64,000 bases of DNA from Microbacterium sp. SD291 (GTDB taxonomy: Bacteria; Actinomycetota; Actinomycetes; Actinomycetales; Microbacteriaceae), in NCBI RefSeq assembly GCF_017355365.1, contig NZ_JADIJR010000010.1, positions 1-64,000 of the forward strand, in the 5' to 3' direction. Shown here piece by piece: positions 55,928-64,000 of the stretch. Position 1 is the stretch's first letter; the number at the start of each line of letters is the position of its first letter. Both the position numbers and the translations under genes were made by a program. The notes under the pieces were generated by a model that was given only the letters and a program-made list of their open reading frames with translations, did no database searches and was not told where the DNA came from.

Positions 55928-57502
55928 TCAGCGCGCGCGAAGGTCCTTGCGCAGGATCTTGCCGGACGCGGACTTCGGGATCGCCTCGATGAACTCGACC
56001 TGCCGCACCTTCTCGTGCGGTGCCACGTGCGCCGCGACATGGGTCATCACGGCATCCTCGTCGAGTTCCGCTCCCGGCTGCCGGACGACGTACGCCTTGG
56101 GCACCTCCTGGCCGTCCTCGTCGAGCACGCCGATCACGGCGGCATCCGCGATCGAGGGATGCTCCAGCAGCACGGCCTCGAGCACCGCCGGCGCCACCTG
56201 GTAGCCCTTGTACTTGATCAGCTCCTTCAGCCGGTCGACGATCCGGAAGATGCCGTCGTGCGTGACCGTCGCGATGTCGCCGGTGTGCAGCCAGCCGTCG
56301 GCGTCGAGCATCTCGGCGGTGGCGTCGGGCCGGTTGAGGTATCCGGTCATGACCTGCGGGCCGCGCACCCACAGCTCGCCCGGTGCGCTGACGCCGTCCG
56401 CCGGCTGCTCGATATCGGCCCCCGAATCCGGGTCGACCAGCCGCGCCTCGGTGTTGGGCACCAGAGGGCCGATGCTCGATCGGTCGATGTCGTCGCGGTC
56501 GGCGGAGATGAGGTTCACGGCGGGACTGGTCTCGGTCATGCCGTACCCCTGGGTCACGGTGCAGCCCAGCCGGGTCGCGACGGCCGACGCGAGGGCACCG
56601 TCCAGGGGCGCTGCACCGGAGAAGATCACCCTGACCGCCGAGAGGTCGTACTGATCGACGATCGGATGCTTCGCCAGCGCGACCGCGATCGGCGGAGCCA
56701 CGAACACCCAGGTCGTCCGGTGCTCTGCGATGATGCGCAGGAACTCGACCAGGTCGAACCGGGGCATCGTGACGAGGCCCGCACGCTGCTTCAGCGCGAA
56801 GTTGAGCAGCACGGTCATGCCGTAGATGTGGAAGAAGGGGAGGACGGCGAGCAGGCGGTCGGTCTCGTCGACGTCGAGCACCGGTCGGCACTGCGACACG
56901 TTCGCGACCAGGTTGCGGTGCGTCAGCATCACGCCCTTCGGCCGCCCGGTCGTGCCTGAGGAGTAGGGGAGCACCGCGAGGTGGGTCGCGGGGTCGAAGG
57001 ACACGTCGGGTGCGGTGCGTCCTTCTCCGAGGAGTGCCGGGAGCGACGGGTGGCCGTCGGCACCGTCGAGCACGATCACGTGATCGGCGTCGAACCCCAG
57101 GCTCTCTGCCGCGGACCAGGCGCCCGCGAGCAGCGGCGAGACGGTCACCAGCCAGGTCGCGCCGGCATCGGTCAGCTGATTCGCGATCTCCTCCGCGGTG
57201 TACAGGGAGTTGATCGTCGTGGCGGTCGCGCCCGCGCGCAGGATGCCGTGGAAGACCGTCGCGAACGCGGGCACGTTCGGGCAGAGCACCGCGACGGTGG
57301 TGCCGACACCGACGCCGCGGGCGGCCAGGGCGCCGGCGAACAGATCGATCTGCCCGATCAGCTGGCGGTAGGTGGTGGTGGCGCCGCTCATCCCGTCGAT
57401 GAGCGCGACACCGTCCAGCTGCGATTCGTCGAGGTCGCCGAAGAGGAACTCGTGGATGGTGACATCCGGGATGTCGACGTCGGGGTAGGGGCTGCGCACC
57501 AT
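55928..57502 (-). CDS. 4-coumarate-CoA ligase-like acyl-CoA synthetase
   Basis: 524 residues, AMP-forming adenylate synthetase. A3 motif LPYSSGTTGRPKGVMLTHRN, LPFFHIYGM, A5 QGYGMTETSPA, A7 GWLHTGDIA, A8 RIVDRLKELIKYKGYQVAPAVLEA and A10 PKSASGKILRKDLR with the catalytic Lys. The overall layout matches the 4-coumarate/fatty-acid CoA ligase group; the acid substrate is unknown. ATG 57502 has GGAGATC upstream. It does not end in a peroxisomal signal, as expected in bacteria. Confidence 0.94.
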   Translation of the reverse strand: MVRSPYPDVDIPDVTIHEFLFGDLDESQLDGVALIDGMSGATTTYRQLIGQIDLFAGALAARGVGVGTTVAVLCPNVPAFATVFHGILRAGATATTINSLYTAEEIANQLTDAGATWLVTVSPLLAGAWSAAESLGFDADHVIVLDGADGHPSLPALLGEGRTAPDVSFDPATHLAVLPYSSGTTGRPKGVMLTHRNLVANVSQCRPVLDVDETDRLLAVLPFFHIYGMTVLLNFALKQRAGLVTMPRFDLVEFLRIIAEHRTTWVFVAPPIAVALAKHPIVDQYDLSAVRVIFSGAAPLDGALASAVATRLGCTVTQGYGMTETSPAVNLISADRDDIDRSSIGPLVPNTEARLVDPDSGADIEQPADGVSAPGELWVRGPQVMTGYLNRPDATAEMLDADGWLHTGDIATVTHDGIFRIVDRLKELIKYKGYQVAPAVLEAVLLEHPSIADAAVIGVLDEDGQEVPKAYVVRQPGAELDEDAVMTHVAAHVAPHEKVRQVEFIEAIPKSASGKILRKDLRAR

Positions 57503-57587
57503 GAGATCTCCTTCGATCCGGTCAGTCGACGATCATCGTCTGCGAGCCAGTGTCGCACAACATGGCACTGAGTCCCAGGCGATGTGA

Positions 57588-58811
57588 TCAGACCGGGTCG
57601 TTCGCGCGGTAGCGCGTGCTCGGCCGCCCCTTGGTCGAGTAATCGAGCGCGCGGATGGCCCGGCCGGAGCTGGCGAGGTGCTCGAGATAGCGGCGCGCGC
57701 TCACTCGCGAGATCTGCAGGTCATCGCCGATCTCGGTCGCGGACGCATCAGGGCGCGCGGCGAGGGCGGCGGCCACCCGGTCGAGCGTCTCGGCGCTCAG
57801 GCCCTTCGGCACGCCGAGGCGCTGACGGAAGGCGATGATCGCGTCGGCCGCCTCGACACGCCGGACGACGTCATGCAGCTCGGTGTGATCGCGCAGCAGC
57901 AGCGTGGTCGCCCCGACGTCGGCGCTGTCGATCTCGCCCCCGGTGCTGCGTGCGACGAGCACGTGCGAGCCGACGATGACCGGCCGGCCCGCGTCCTCGC
58001 CCTCCCTGAGCACGGTGTACAGCTCTTCTCCGAGCACATCGGCCGCCATGGCGCCGTCGAGGCCGGCCGCCTCCGTTCCGAGCAGCCGCGCGGCCGCGTC
58101 GTTCACGAGCGTGATCCTCCCGGAGCCGTCGACCGTGATCACGCCCTCGCTCAAACCGTGCAGGGTCGTCTCCTGGTTCTTCACCAGCGCGGCGATCTGA
58201 TGCGGTTCGAGGAGGTAGATGCGGCGGCGGATCACGGAGGTGACCCACGCCGACCCGAACACGCCGAGCACCGCAGCGGCGAGCATGGCGGCGATGAGCC
58301 AGGCGAGGTTCCGCATGAACTCGTCGTTCAGCTCGGACTCGAGGATGCCGACGGATGCCGTGCCGATCACCGTGCCGTCATCCGCGAAGATCGGCACCTT
58401 CACCCGCCACGATGTGCCGAGCGTCCCCGTCTGCGTGCCGATGTAGATCTCCCCGGAGAGCGGGATGGAGGGGTCGGTGGAGACCCTCTCGCCGATCCGG
58501 TAGGGGTTCGGATGGGAGTAGCGGATGCCGTCGGCGTCGGCCACCACGACGTAGGCCAGATCGGATGCCTCCCGGATGACCTCCGCGATCGGCTGGATCG
58601 TCGCCGAGGGATCCTCGTCGTCGAAGGCCTCGCGCACGGTCGGCAGGGACGCGATCGACTGCGCGACGGCCTGCATGCGGTCCTTGTACGACTCGCGAAG
58701 GGCCTGCTCCTGGAATGCGCCCGCCACGATTCCCGTCGCAAGGGTCACCAGGAACACGATCAGCGCCTGCAGCAGCAGCAGCTGTACGCGGAGCGTCATC
58801 TTCGAGGCCAC
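57588..58811 (-). CDS. chimeric membrane regulator: CitA-type sensor fused to CitB-type HTH
   Basis: 407 residues. TM1 (about 12-32), extracytoplasmic sensor domain of the CitA/DcuS type (35-165, with DADGIRYSHPNPYRIGERV and GTLGTSWRVKVPIF), TM2 (168-190), cytoplasmic PAS (205-310, TTLHGLSEGVITVDGSGRITLVNDAAARLLG). In CitA kinases the dimerisation helix with HEF-N and the ATPase would follow TELHDVV. Instead, residues 316-335 read like a CitB/DcuR response-regulator linker (RRVEAADAIIAFRQRLG). They run into its HTH: VPKGLSAETLDRVAAALA, SATEIGDDLQISRVSARRYLEHLASSGRAIR, GRPSTRYR. No kinase, no receiver. It diverges from tctCBA, the usual CitAB/TctDE target. GTG 58811 (VASKMTLRV) or ATG 58799 starts it. 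Confidence 0.85.
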   Translation of the reverse strand: MASKMTLRVQLLLLQALIVFLVTLATGIVAGAFQEQALRESYKDRMQAVAQSIASLPTVREAFDDEDPSATIQPIAEVIREASDLAYVVVADADGIRYSHPNPYRIGERVSTDPSIPLSGEIYIGTQTGTLGTSWRVKVPIFADDGTVIGTASVGILESELNDEFMRNLAWLIAAMLAAAVLGVFGSAWVTSVIRRRIYLLEPHQIAALVKNQETTLHGLSEGVITVDGSGRITLVNDAAARLLGTEAAGLDGAMAADVLGEELYTVLREGEDAGRPVIVGSHVLVARSTGGEIDSADVGATTLLLRDHTELHDVVRRVEAADAIIAFRQRLGVPKGLSAETLDRVAAALAARPDASATEIGDDLQISRVSARRYLEHLASSGRAIRALDYSTKGRPSTRYRANDPV

Positions 58812-58864
58812 CCGACCATTCTGGTCCCTGCAGGGACGGGCGGCGAGCGGCGTCGGCAGCTGTT

Positions 58865-58905
58865 CGCGACCAATAGTTTCAGAACCGCGACCAATGGTTT
58901 CCGAA
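58865..58905. promoter_or_regulatory. phased direct repeat upstream of tctC
   Basis: CGCGACCAATAGTTTCAGAA (58865-58884) and CGCGACCAATGGTTTCCGAA (58886-58905): 18 of 20 identical with a 21-bp period, about two helical turns, so both copies face the same side of the DNA. It lies between the divergent regulator and tctC, a likely operator for the CitB-type HTH. Confidence 0.65.
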
Positions 58906-58973
58906 GCTATCGCTGCGGCATCCGGCCCTCCAGGGTGGACGGACAGCAACCCGAACGCTCAAGGAGGAGCGCA

Positions 58974-59993
58974 ATGAAGCACACACGAATCGTCACGGCA
59001 GGCGCAGCATTCGCCGTGATCGCGCTGGCACTCACAGCATGCTCCGGCGGGAACGCACCCGCAGGCGGCAACGACGGCGGCGGCGACGCGGTCGCCGCCA
59101 TCGAGGATGTCAAGATCATCGTCCCGGCCGACCCCGGCGGCGGCTGGGACCAGACCGGACGCGCGATGTCGCAGGTGCTGACCGGCGACGAGATCGTCGG
59201 ATCCGCGCCGGTCTCGAACGTCGGCGGCGCCGGCGGCACCGTCGGACTCGCGCAGCTCGCGAACGAGAAGGACCCGGCGACCCTCATGGTGATGGGCCTG
59301 GTCATGGTGGGCGCGATCGAGACGAACGCATCGGCCGTGCGCCTCGAGGACACCACCCCGATCGCCCGCCTCACCGACGAGCCCCTCGTCGTCGTGGTTC
59401 CGGAGAGCTCGAAGTACGAGACGCTGGAAGATCTCGTCGAGGACATCGTCGACAAGGGGCAGGAGGTCACCGTGACCGGCGGATCCGCCGGCGGTGCCGA
59501 CCACATCCTCGCCGGGCTCCTGCTCGAGGCGGCAGGGCTCGAAGGCGCGGAGATCCCCGAGAAGCTGAACTACACGCCGAACTCGGGCGGCGGCGAGGCC
59601 GTCTCCCTGCTCGTCGGCAACAAGGTCGCGGCCGGCATCTCGGGCGTCGGCGAGTTCCTCCAGTACATCGAGGACGGCTCGATGCGGGCGCTTGCGGTCT
59701 CCGGCGCGGAGCCGGTCGAGTCGCTCCCCGACGTGCCCACGATCACCGACGCCGGATACGACGTCGTTCTCACCAACTGGCGCGGAGTGATCGCACCGGG
59801 TGGCATCTCCGACGAAGAGCGCGCGGAACTCGAGCGCATCGTCACGGAGCTGCACGACGCGGAAGCCTGGACGGACGAGCTCGAGACCAAGGGCTGGGCC
59901 GACGCGTTCCTGGTCGGCGACGAGTTCGACACCTTCCTGGAGGAGAACATCTCCGACGTCACCGGGACGCTCGAGAACATCGGGCTGATCTGA
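58974..59993 (+). CDS. tctC: tripartite tricarboxylate transporter, binding protein TctC
   Basis: 339 residues, lipoprotein (lipobox ALTAC, Cys23). TctC/Bug fold: [88 protein letters not shown]. It captures a tricarboxylate (citrate in characterised systems) for TctAB. First gene of tctCBA; AAGGAGG lies 6 nt before ATG 58974. Confidence 0.95.
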   Translation: MKHTRIVTAGAAFAVIALALTACSGGNAPAGGNDGGGDAVAAIEDVKIIVPADPGGGWDQTGRAMSQVLTGDEIVGSAPVSNVGGAGGTVGLAQLANEKDPATLMVMGLVMVGAIETNASAVRLEDTTPIARLTDEPLVVVVPESSKYETLEDLVEDIVDKGQEVTVTGGSAGGADHILAGLLLEAAGLEGAEIPEKLNYTPNSGGGEAVSLLVGNKVAAGISGVGEFLQYIEDGSMRALAVSGAEPVESLPDVPTITDAGYDVVLTNWRGVIAPGGISDEERAELERIVTELHDAEAWTDELETKGWADAFLVGDEFDTFLEENISDVTGTLENIGLI

Positions 59994-59994
59994 C

Positions 59995-60540
59995 ATGGAA
60001 GCCCCGATCCTCGGGGCGAGCGGGCGGGCCGAGGCTACTCGGCCCGCCCCGCGGGTTCCCATCGGTGAACTCGTCTTCGCCCTGCTCATGCTCGCCCTCG
60101 GCGTCTTCGCGCTCATCGGCGTCTTCACGATCCACGTCCCCAAGGGCGTGAAGGTCGGGCCGACCATCTTCCCGATCTTCGTCTCGGTGATCCTGCTGGC
60201 GTCCGCGGCCGCCGTGCTCGTCGACGTGCTCCGCGGCAAGCGCGCGGAGCTGGAGGATGCCGAGGACATCGACCCGCACGCCAGGACCGACTGGCTGACG
60301 CTCGCGAAGATCGTCGGAGCCGTGGTCGCCCACCTGCTGCTGATCGACGTGATCGGCTGGGCGCCGGCGGCGGCCGTGCTCTTCGGAGTCGTTGCATGGT
60401 CGCTCGGCGCCAAGCGCTGGTGGCTGGCGTTCGTCATCGGCCTGGCCGTCAGCCTGACGGTGCAGATCGTGTTCGGCGGGCTGATGGGGCTGTCACTGCC
60501 CTGGGGTCCGGCTCTCGGATGGCTCGGAGGGATGTTCTGA
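59995..60540 (+). CDS. tctB: tripartite tricarboxylate transporter small subunit TctB
   Basis: 181 residues, four TM helices, poorly conserved partner of TctA. A Pro/Arg N-terminus, then [58 protein letters not shown] and a second pair around [23 protein letters not shown] and [26 protein letters not shown]. 1 nt after tctC; its TGA overlaps the tctA ATG. Confidence 0.94.
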   Translation: MEAPILGASGRAEATRPAPRVPIGELVFALLMLALGVFALIGVFTIHVPKGVKVGPTIFPIFVSVILLASAAAVLVDVLRGKRAELEDAEDIDPHARTDWLTLAKIVGAVVAHLLLIDVIGWAPAAAVLFGVVAWSLGAKRWWLAFVIGLAVSLTVQIVFGGLMGLSLPWGPALGWLGGMF

Positions 60541-62087
60541 TGGACAGCTGGACCCTGCTTCTGGAAGGCTTCGCCACCGCGCTGCAGCCGCAGTACCTCA
60601 TATTCGCGTTCTTCGGCGTGCTGGTGGGCACCGCAGTGGGCGTGCTCCCGGGCATCGGCCCCGCCATGACGGTCGCACTGCTGCTGCCGCTCACCTACAC
60701 GCTCGACCCCACCGCCGCGCTCATCACGTTCGCCGGCATCTACTACGGCGGGATGTACGGCGGCTCGACCACCAGCATCCTGCTGAACACCCCAGGTGAA
60801 TCGGCATCCATCGTCACGGCCATCGAAGGCAACAGGATGGCGAAGCTGGGCCGCGGCGCTGCCGCGCTCGCGACCGCCGCGATCGGCTCGTTCGTCGCCG
60901 GCACCATCGCCACGGTCGGCCTCACGCTGCTCGCCCCCGTGCTCGCGCAGTTCGCGGTGAACCTCGGCCCTGCCGACTACGTCGCGCTCATCGTGATCGC
61001 ATTCATCACGGTCGGCGCGCTGATCGGCAGCTCGGTCCCTCGCGGCATGACGTCGCTCGGCGTCGGGCTGTTCCTCGGGCTCGTCGGCACCGACACCCTC
61101 ACGGCGCAGCAGCGCTACACGCTCGGACTGCTGCCCCTGTCTGACGGCATCGACATCGTGCTCGTCGCCGTCGGCCTCTTCGCCGTGGGCGAGACGCTGT
61201 ACATCGCCGCGCGGATGCGGCACGGAGCCATCGACGTGATCCCTGTGACGCGCGGCTGGCGCAGTTGGATGACGAAGGACGACTGGAAGCGCTCGTGGAA
61301 GCCGTGGCTGCGCGGCACCGCGATCGGCTTCCCGATCGGCACGATTCCCGCCGGCGGCGCGGACGTGGCGACATTCCTCTCGTACGCGACCGAGCGCAAG
61401 CTCTCCCGGCACAAGAGCGAGTTCGGCCGCGGAGCGATCGAGGGCGTCGCCGGTCCCGAGTCCGCGAACAACGCGGCTGCGGCCGGCGTGCTCGTCCCGC
61501 TGCTGACACTCGGGCTGCCCACGACCGCGACGGCGGCGATCATCCTCGTCGCGTTCCAGGCGTACGGCCTGCAGCCGGGGCCGCAGCTGTTCCAGAACCA
61601 GCCGGCTCTGGTGTGGGCGCTCGTCGCGAGCCTCTATCTCGGCAACGTCATCCTCATCATCCTGAACCTGCCGCTCGTCGGCATGTGGGTGAAGCTGCTG
61701 CAGATCCCGCGGCCGTACCTGTACGCGGGCATCCTGCTCTTTGCCGCCTTCGGCGCGTACGCGCTGAACTTCGCGGTCGTCGACATCCTGATCCTCGCGA
61801 TCATCGGCGTCCTCGGCTACTTCATGCGGCGATACGGATATCCGGTGGCACCGCTGGTGGTCGGCATGATCCTGGGGCCGATGGGGGAGGAGTACCTGCG
61901 CAAGGCGCTGCAGCTCAGCCAGGGCGACCTGTCGACGCTGGTCCTGCAGCCGTTCGCCGCGAGCGCCTACCTCGTGCTGGCGCTCCTCGTCGTCGGCGGG
62001 CTGTGGCTGCGCCGGCGCCAGCAGCGCTACGAGCAGGCGCTGACCGAGTCGATCGCGGTTCCCATCAAGGCGGATCAGGAGGTCTGA
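60540..62087 (+). CDS. tctA: tripartite tricarboxylate transporter large subunit TctA
   Basis: 515 residues, about 12 TM helices, the permease proper. The two family signatures are [24 protein letters not shown] with [20 protein letters not shown], and, in the second half, [26 protein letters not shown] with [32 protein letters not shown] overlap with tctB couples translation. The complete tctCBA set is present with no extra genes. Confidence 0.97.
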   Translation: MDSWTLLLEGFATALQPQYLIFAFFGVLVGTAVGVLPGIGPAMTVALLLPLTYTLDPTAALITFAGIYYGGMYGGSTTSILLNTPGESASIVTAIEGNRMAKLGRGAAALATAAIGSFVAGTIATVGLTLLAPVLAQFAVNLGPADYVALIVIAFITVGALIGSSVPRGMTSLGVGLFLGLVGTDTLTAQQRYTLGLLPLSDGIDIVLVAVGLFAVGETLYIAARMRHGAIDVIPVTRGWRSWMTKDDWKRSWKPWLRGTAIGFPIGTIPAGGADVATFLSYATERKLSRHKSEFGRGAIEGVAGPESANNAAAAGVLVPLLTLGLPTTATAAIILVAFQAYGLQPGPQLFQNQPALVWALVASLYLGNVILIILNLPLVGMWVKLLQIPRPYLYAGILLFAAFGAYALNFAVVDILILAIIGVLGYFMRRYGYPVAPLVVGMILGPMGEEYLRKALQLSQGDLSTLVLQPFAASAYLVLALLVVGGLWLRRRQQRYEQALTESIAVPIKADQEV

Positions 62088-62113
62088 CGAAGAGGCCGGA
62101 GAGCCCCGGCGAG

Positions 62114-62119
62114 TAGGCT
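62114..62119 (+). promoter_or_regulatory. -10 element, leaderless start of TauE/SafE gene
   Basis: TAGGCT ends 6 nt before GTG 62126. Confidence 0.55.
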
Positions 62120-62125
62120 GATCCG

Positions 62126-62923
62126 GTGAGCACCGCCGAGACCCTGAACCGAGGGCCTCGGGCGTACACGGCATTCATCGGGATCGGCCTCCTCGCCGGC
62201 ATCCTCTCCGGCCTCTTCGGCGTCGGCGGCGGCACGGTGATCGTCCCGCTGCTCGTGCTGCTGCTGCATTTCGACCAGCGGCTGTCCGCCGGCACCTCGC
62301 TGGCGGCGATCGTGCCGACGGCGACGGTCGGAGTCATCTCGTACGCCGTGCACGACTCCGTCGCCTGGATCCCCGCGCTCATCCTCGCTGCCGGCTCGGT
62401 GGTGGGTGCGCAGATCGGCACGCGGCTGCTGCCGAGGATCTCGCAGACCGCCCTGCGCTGGGGGTTCGTCGGGTTCCTCGGCCTGGTCATCGTCAGCCTC
62501 TTCCTGGTGATCCCCTCACGGGACGCCCCGTTCGAGCTGAACCTGCTCAGCGGTCTCGCCCTCGTGGTCGTCGGCGTGGCCACCGGCGTCCTCGCCGGTC
62601 TCATCGGAGTGGGCGGCGGCGTGATCGTCGTGCCTGTGCTGATGCTGGCGTTCGGCACGAGCGACCTCGTCGCAAAGGGCACGTCGCTGCTGATGATGAT
62701 CCCCACCGCACTGTCCGGCACCATCGGCAACATCCGCACCCGCAACGTCGACCTGGTCGCGGCGACCATGATCGGCCTGGCCGCCTGCACCACGACGGCG
62801 CTCGGCGCGTGGCTGGCGACGCTCATCGACCCGGCCGCCGGGAACATGCTCTTCGCGGCATACCTCGTCGTGATCGCGGTGCAGATGGCGATGAAGGCGT
62901 TCCGCGGTCGCCGGCGGGACTGA
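62126..62923 (+). CDS. TauE/SafE family exporter
   Basis: 265 residues, about eight TM helices in two repeats, each with the family signature: GILSGLFGVGGGTVIVPLLVLLL and GVLAGLIGVGGGVIVVPVLMLAFG, followed by SAGTSLAAIVPTATVGVISY and AKGTSLLMMIPTALSGTIGN. Members export sulfite, sulfoacetate or related anions; the substrate here is unknown. It has its own leaderless promoter, so it is separate from tctCBA. Confidence 0.93.
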   Translation: MSTAETLNRGPRAYTAFIGIGLLAGILSGLFGVGGGTVIVPLLVLLLHFDQRLSAGTSLAAIVPTATVGVISYAVHDSVAWIPALILAAGSVVGAQIGTRLLPRISQTALRWGFVGFLGLVIVSLFLVIPSRDAPFELNLLSGLALVVVGVATGVLAGLIGVGGGVIVVPVLMLAFGTSDLVAKGTSLLMMIPTALSGTIGNIRTRNVDLVAATMIGLAACTTTALGAWLATLIDPAAGNMLFAAYLVVIAVQMAMKAFRGRRRD

Positions 62924-62970
62924 GCGGCGCTTCCGGCGCTCTCGGCAGTCCAGGCGCTCGGATCGCCGAA

Positions 62971-62988
62971 GATGAAGAGACCTTCATC
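62971..62988. promoter_or_regulatory. inverted repeat upstream of the two-component genes
   Basis: GATGAAG, 4-nt loop, CTTCATC, followed by TCAT copies at 62995 and 63003. This could be a response-regulator site for autoregulation; weak evidence. Confidence 0.35.
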
Positions 62989-63031
62989 CGCGCCTCATGC
63001 GCTCATCATCAAGGCACGGCACGATGGAGTC

Positions 63032-63298
63032 ATGACCAGCCCCCGACGCATCCTGATCCCCGGCGCACTGATCGCCATTCCGGTGATCTTCGCTGTGGGG
63101 AGCGTGGCGCTGGCTCAGACGCCGCCGGCGCCGAACCTCCCCGCGACCCCCGTGACCGTGCAGCTCTCGACGCCGACGCCGACGCCGACGCCGGCCGCTC
63201 CGACGGAGGTCGTCCCGTCTCCCGCTCCCGCCCCGGCCCCGGCCCCGGTGCCGCCGCCGGCGGGCGATGACGACGATGACGGCGGCGATGATGACTGA
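63032..63298 (+). CDS. small secreted Pro-rich protein with acidic tail
   Basis: 88 residues. N-terminal signal peptide or anchor (RRILIPGALIAIPVIFAVGSVALA, cleavage possible after ALA), then Pro/Thr/Ala repeats (TPTPTPTP, PAPAPAPAP) and an Asp-only end (DDDDDGGDDD). No globular domain. Its last 11 bases overlap the histidine kinase start, so the two are coupled and the protein may be a sensory accessory, for instance by binding cations with its acidic tail. That role is inference. Confidence 0.7.
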   Translation: MTSPRRILIPGALIAIPVIFAVGSVALAQTPPAPNLPATPVTVQLSTPTPTPTPAAPTEVVPSPAPAPAPAPVPPPAGDDDDDGGDDD

Positions 63299-64000
63299 CG
63301 CCACCACGGAGGTCATCGAGGTCGCCGCACCCGAAGCGCCGCCGCGCAGGAAGCAGGAGCAGGGCGCGCCGCTGCGCACCCTGCGCGCTCGCACCCTGCC
63401 CGCTCGCTGGCGGATCACGCTCTGGATCATCCTGAGCTCCCTGATCACGCTGCTCGCGGTCGGGATGATCGGCCGCAGCATCTTCCTCGCGGGCGTCGAG
63501 CAGAACGCCAACGAACAGATCGAGCAGGAGGCGGCCGAGTTCGTCCGCTTCGCCGAGGACGCCACGACCAGCGGCCACACCACGCTCGAGGAGCTTCTGG
63601 ACGAGTACTTCGCACGCCAGTCGGCGCACGCCGGCGAGGTCGTGGTCGGCGTGGCCGACGGCGAGGTCGTGTCGGTGCTGAACGGGCTGCCGGGTGGGGT
63701 CGCCGCGCCGGCGTTCGACGGCATCCCCGGCGGCGGCGTCCTGATCGAGCGGATGCTGCGCTCCACGGCGACCGCGGGCGAGCTGACGACCGGCGAGCAG
63801 GGCCCGGTGCGCTGGGGGCGCATGGATTTCGTGGCAGGCGGCCACGAGGGCGCGGTGCTCATCGTGCAGTACACGCAGCAGGCCCGCGCCCAGGTGGATG
63901 CGACGTTCGGCACCATCGCGTGGGTCGCGCTGCTGGGTGTGCTGCTCAGCTCCGGCATCGCCTGGCTCGTGGCCGGTCAGATCCTCGCCCCCGTGCGCGA
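63288..64000 (+). CDS. sensor histidine kinase, 5' part
   Basis: Starts at ATG 63288 or 63291 and stays open to the window end (about 237 codons). A basic N-terminus (APLRTLRARTLPARWRI), TM1 (TLWIILSSLITLLAVGMIG), an extracytoplasmic domain of about 130 residues (EQNANEQIEQEAAEFVRFAEDA to GRMDFVAGGHEGAVLIVQYT), TM2 (IAWVALLGVLLSSGIAWLVAG) and the first residues of a HAMP domain (QILAPVR). Kinase domains lie outside. The layout matches actinobacterial two-component kinases with an adjacent OmpR-type regulator, not seen here. Confidence 0.85.
   Translation, partial: MMTDATTEVIEVAAPEAPPRRKQEQGAPLRTLRARTLPARWRITLWIILSSLITLLAVGMIGRSIFLAGVEQNANEQIEQEAAEFVRFAEDATTSGHTTLEELLDEYFARQSAHAGEVVVGVADGEVVSVLNGLPGGVAAPAFDGIPGGGVLIERMLRSTATAGELTTGEQGPVRWGRMDFVAGGHEGAVLIVQYTQQARAQVDATFGTIAWVALLGVLLSSGIAWLVAGQILAPVR

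Noticed and set aside
63160-63260. Short tandem repeats resembling a CRISPR or minisatellite
   Set aside because: They are codon repeats for Thr-Pro and Ala-Pro within the secreted peptide; there are no spacers.

Overview
The window is chromosomal DNA of a high-GC actinobacterium, most likely a Microbacterium or close relative in the Microbacteriaceae (Micrococcales). The grounds are the strong GC bias, the habitual 'ggatgcc' and 'gcatcc' codon pairs, menaquinone genes instead of ubiquinone genes, S10/spc/alpha ribosomal operons lacking rpsN and rpsD, an L17 protein with an actinobacterial C-terminal extra domain, and many leaderless genes whose -10 hexamer lies exactly 6 nt before the start codon. 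The genus is an inference; no rRNA is present.

Layout. (1) 1-8.8 kb, a nitrogen-oxide respiration block: the 5' end of narG (minus strand) diverges from a nitrate/nitrite porter (narK) across a perfect inverted-repeat operator. Next come a large membrane-fused copper nitrite reductase (nirK), a cytochrome P450 overlapping it (now frameshifted), a VKOR-family thiol oxidoreductase coupled to a TDT/SLAC1-type anion channel, and a winged-helix regulator with Cys/His residues like iron-sulfur or NO sensors. No canonical NO reductase or N2O reductase is visible. (2) 8.98-10.34 kb, an IS481-like insertion sequence with terminal inverted repeats, a 16-bp target duplication and a frameshifted transposase. 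(3) 10.5-26.6 kb, housekeeping and accessory genes: arfB, hydrolases, a PQQ-type sugar dehydrogenase, a small caspase-like protein with a possible immunity partner, menaquinone genes (menD, menF, menG and a polyprenyl diphosphate synthase), a PPK2 kinase, a ferredoxin-NADP reductase, a GntR regulator and yajQ. (4) 26.6-30.6 kb, a malEFG-type maltodextrin ABC operon with two LacI-type operators. (5) 30.6-33.1 kb, small membrane and hypothetical proteins. (6) 33.1-37.8 kb, the str operon (rpsL, rpsG, fusA, tuf). (7) 37.9-38.97 kb, a small MT0933-like protein and an 861-bp hairpin-rich gap. (8) 38.97-55.85 kb, the S10, spc and alpha ribosomal gene clusters with secY, adk, map, a DsbA-like gene, infA and rpoA; three gaps in it carry copies of a dispersed intergenic repeat. 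(9) 55.9-62.1 kb, an acyl-CoA synthetase, then a chimeric membrane regulator divergent from a tctCBA tripartite tricarboxylate transporter. (10) 62.1-64 kb, a TauE/SafE exporter, a small secreted Pro-rich protein, and the start of a sensor histidine kinase cut by the window end.

How the parts fit. Menaquinol from the men genes is the expected electron donor for the Nar nitrate reductase. NarK would exchange nitrate and nitrite, and NirK would reduce nitrite to NO. The adjacent P450, the NirK membrane domain and the possible NO-sensing regulator are candidates for dealing with that NO. The most unusual single gene is the regulator at 57588-58811. It joins the sensor half of a CitA-type histidine kinase directly to the DNA-binding half of a CitB-type response regulator, with no kinase and no receiver. 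It faces the tct operon across a phased direct repeat that may be its operator.
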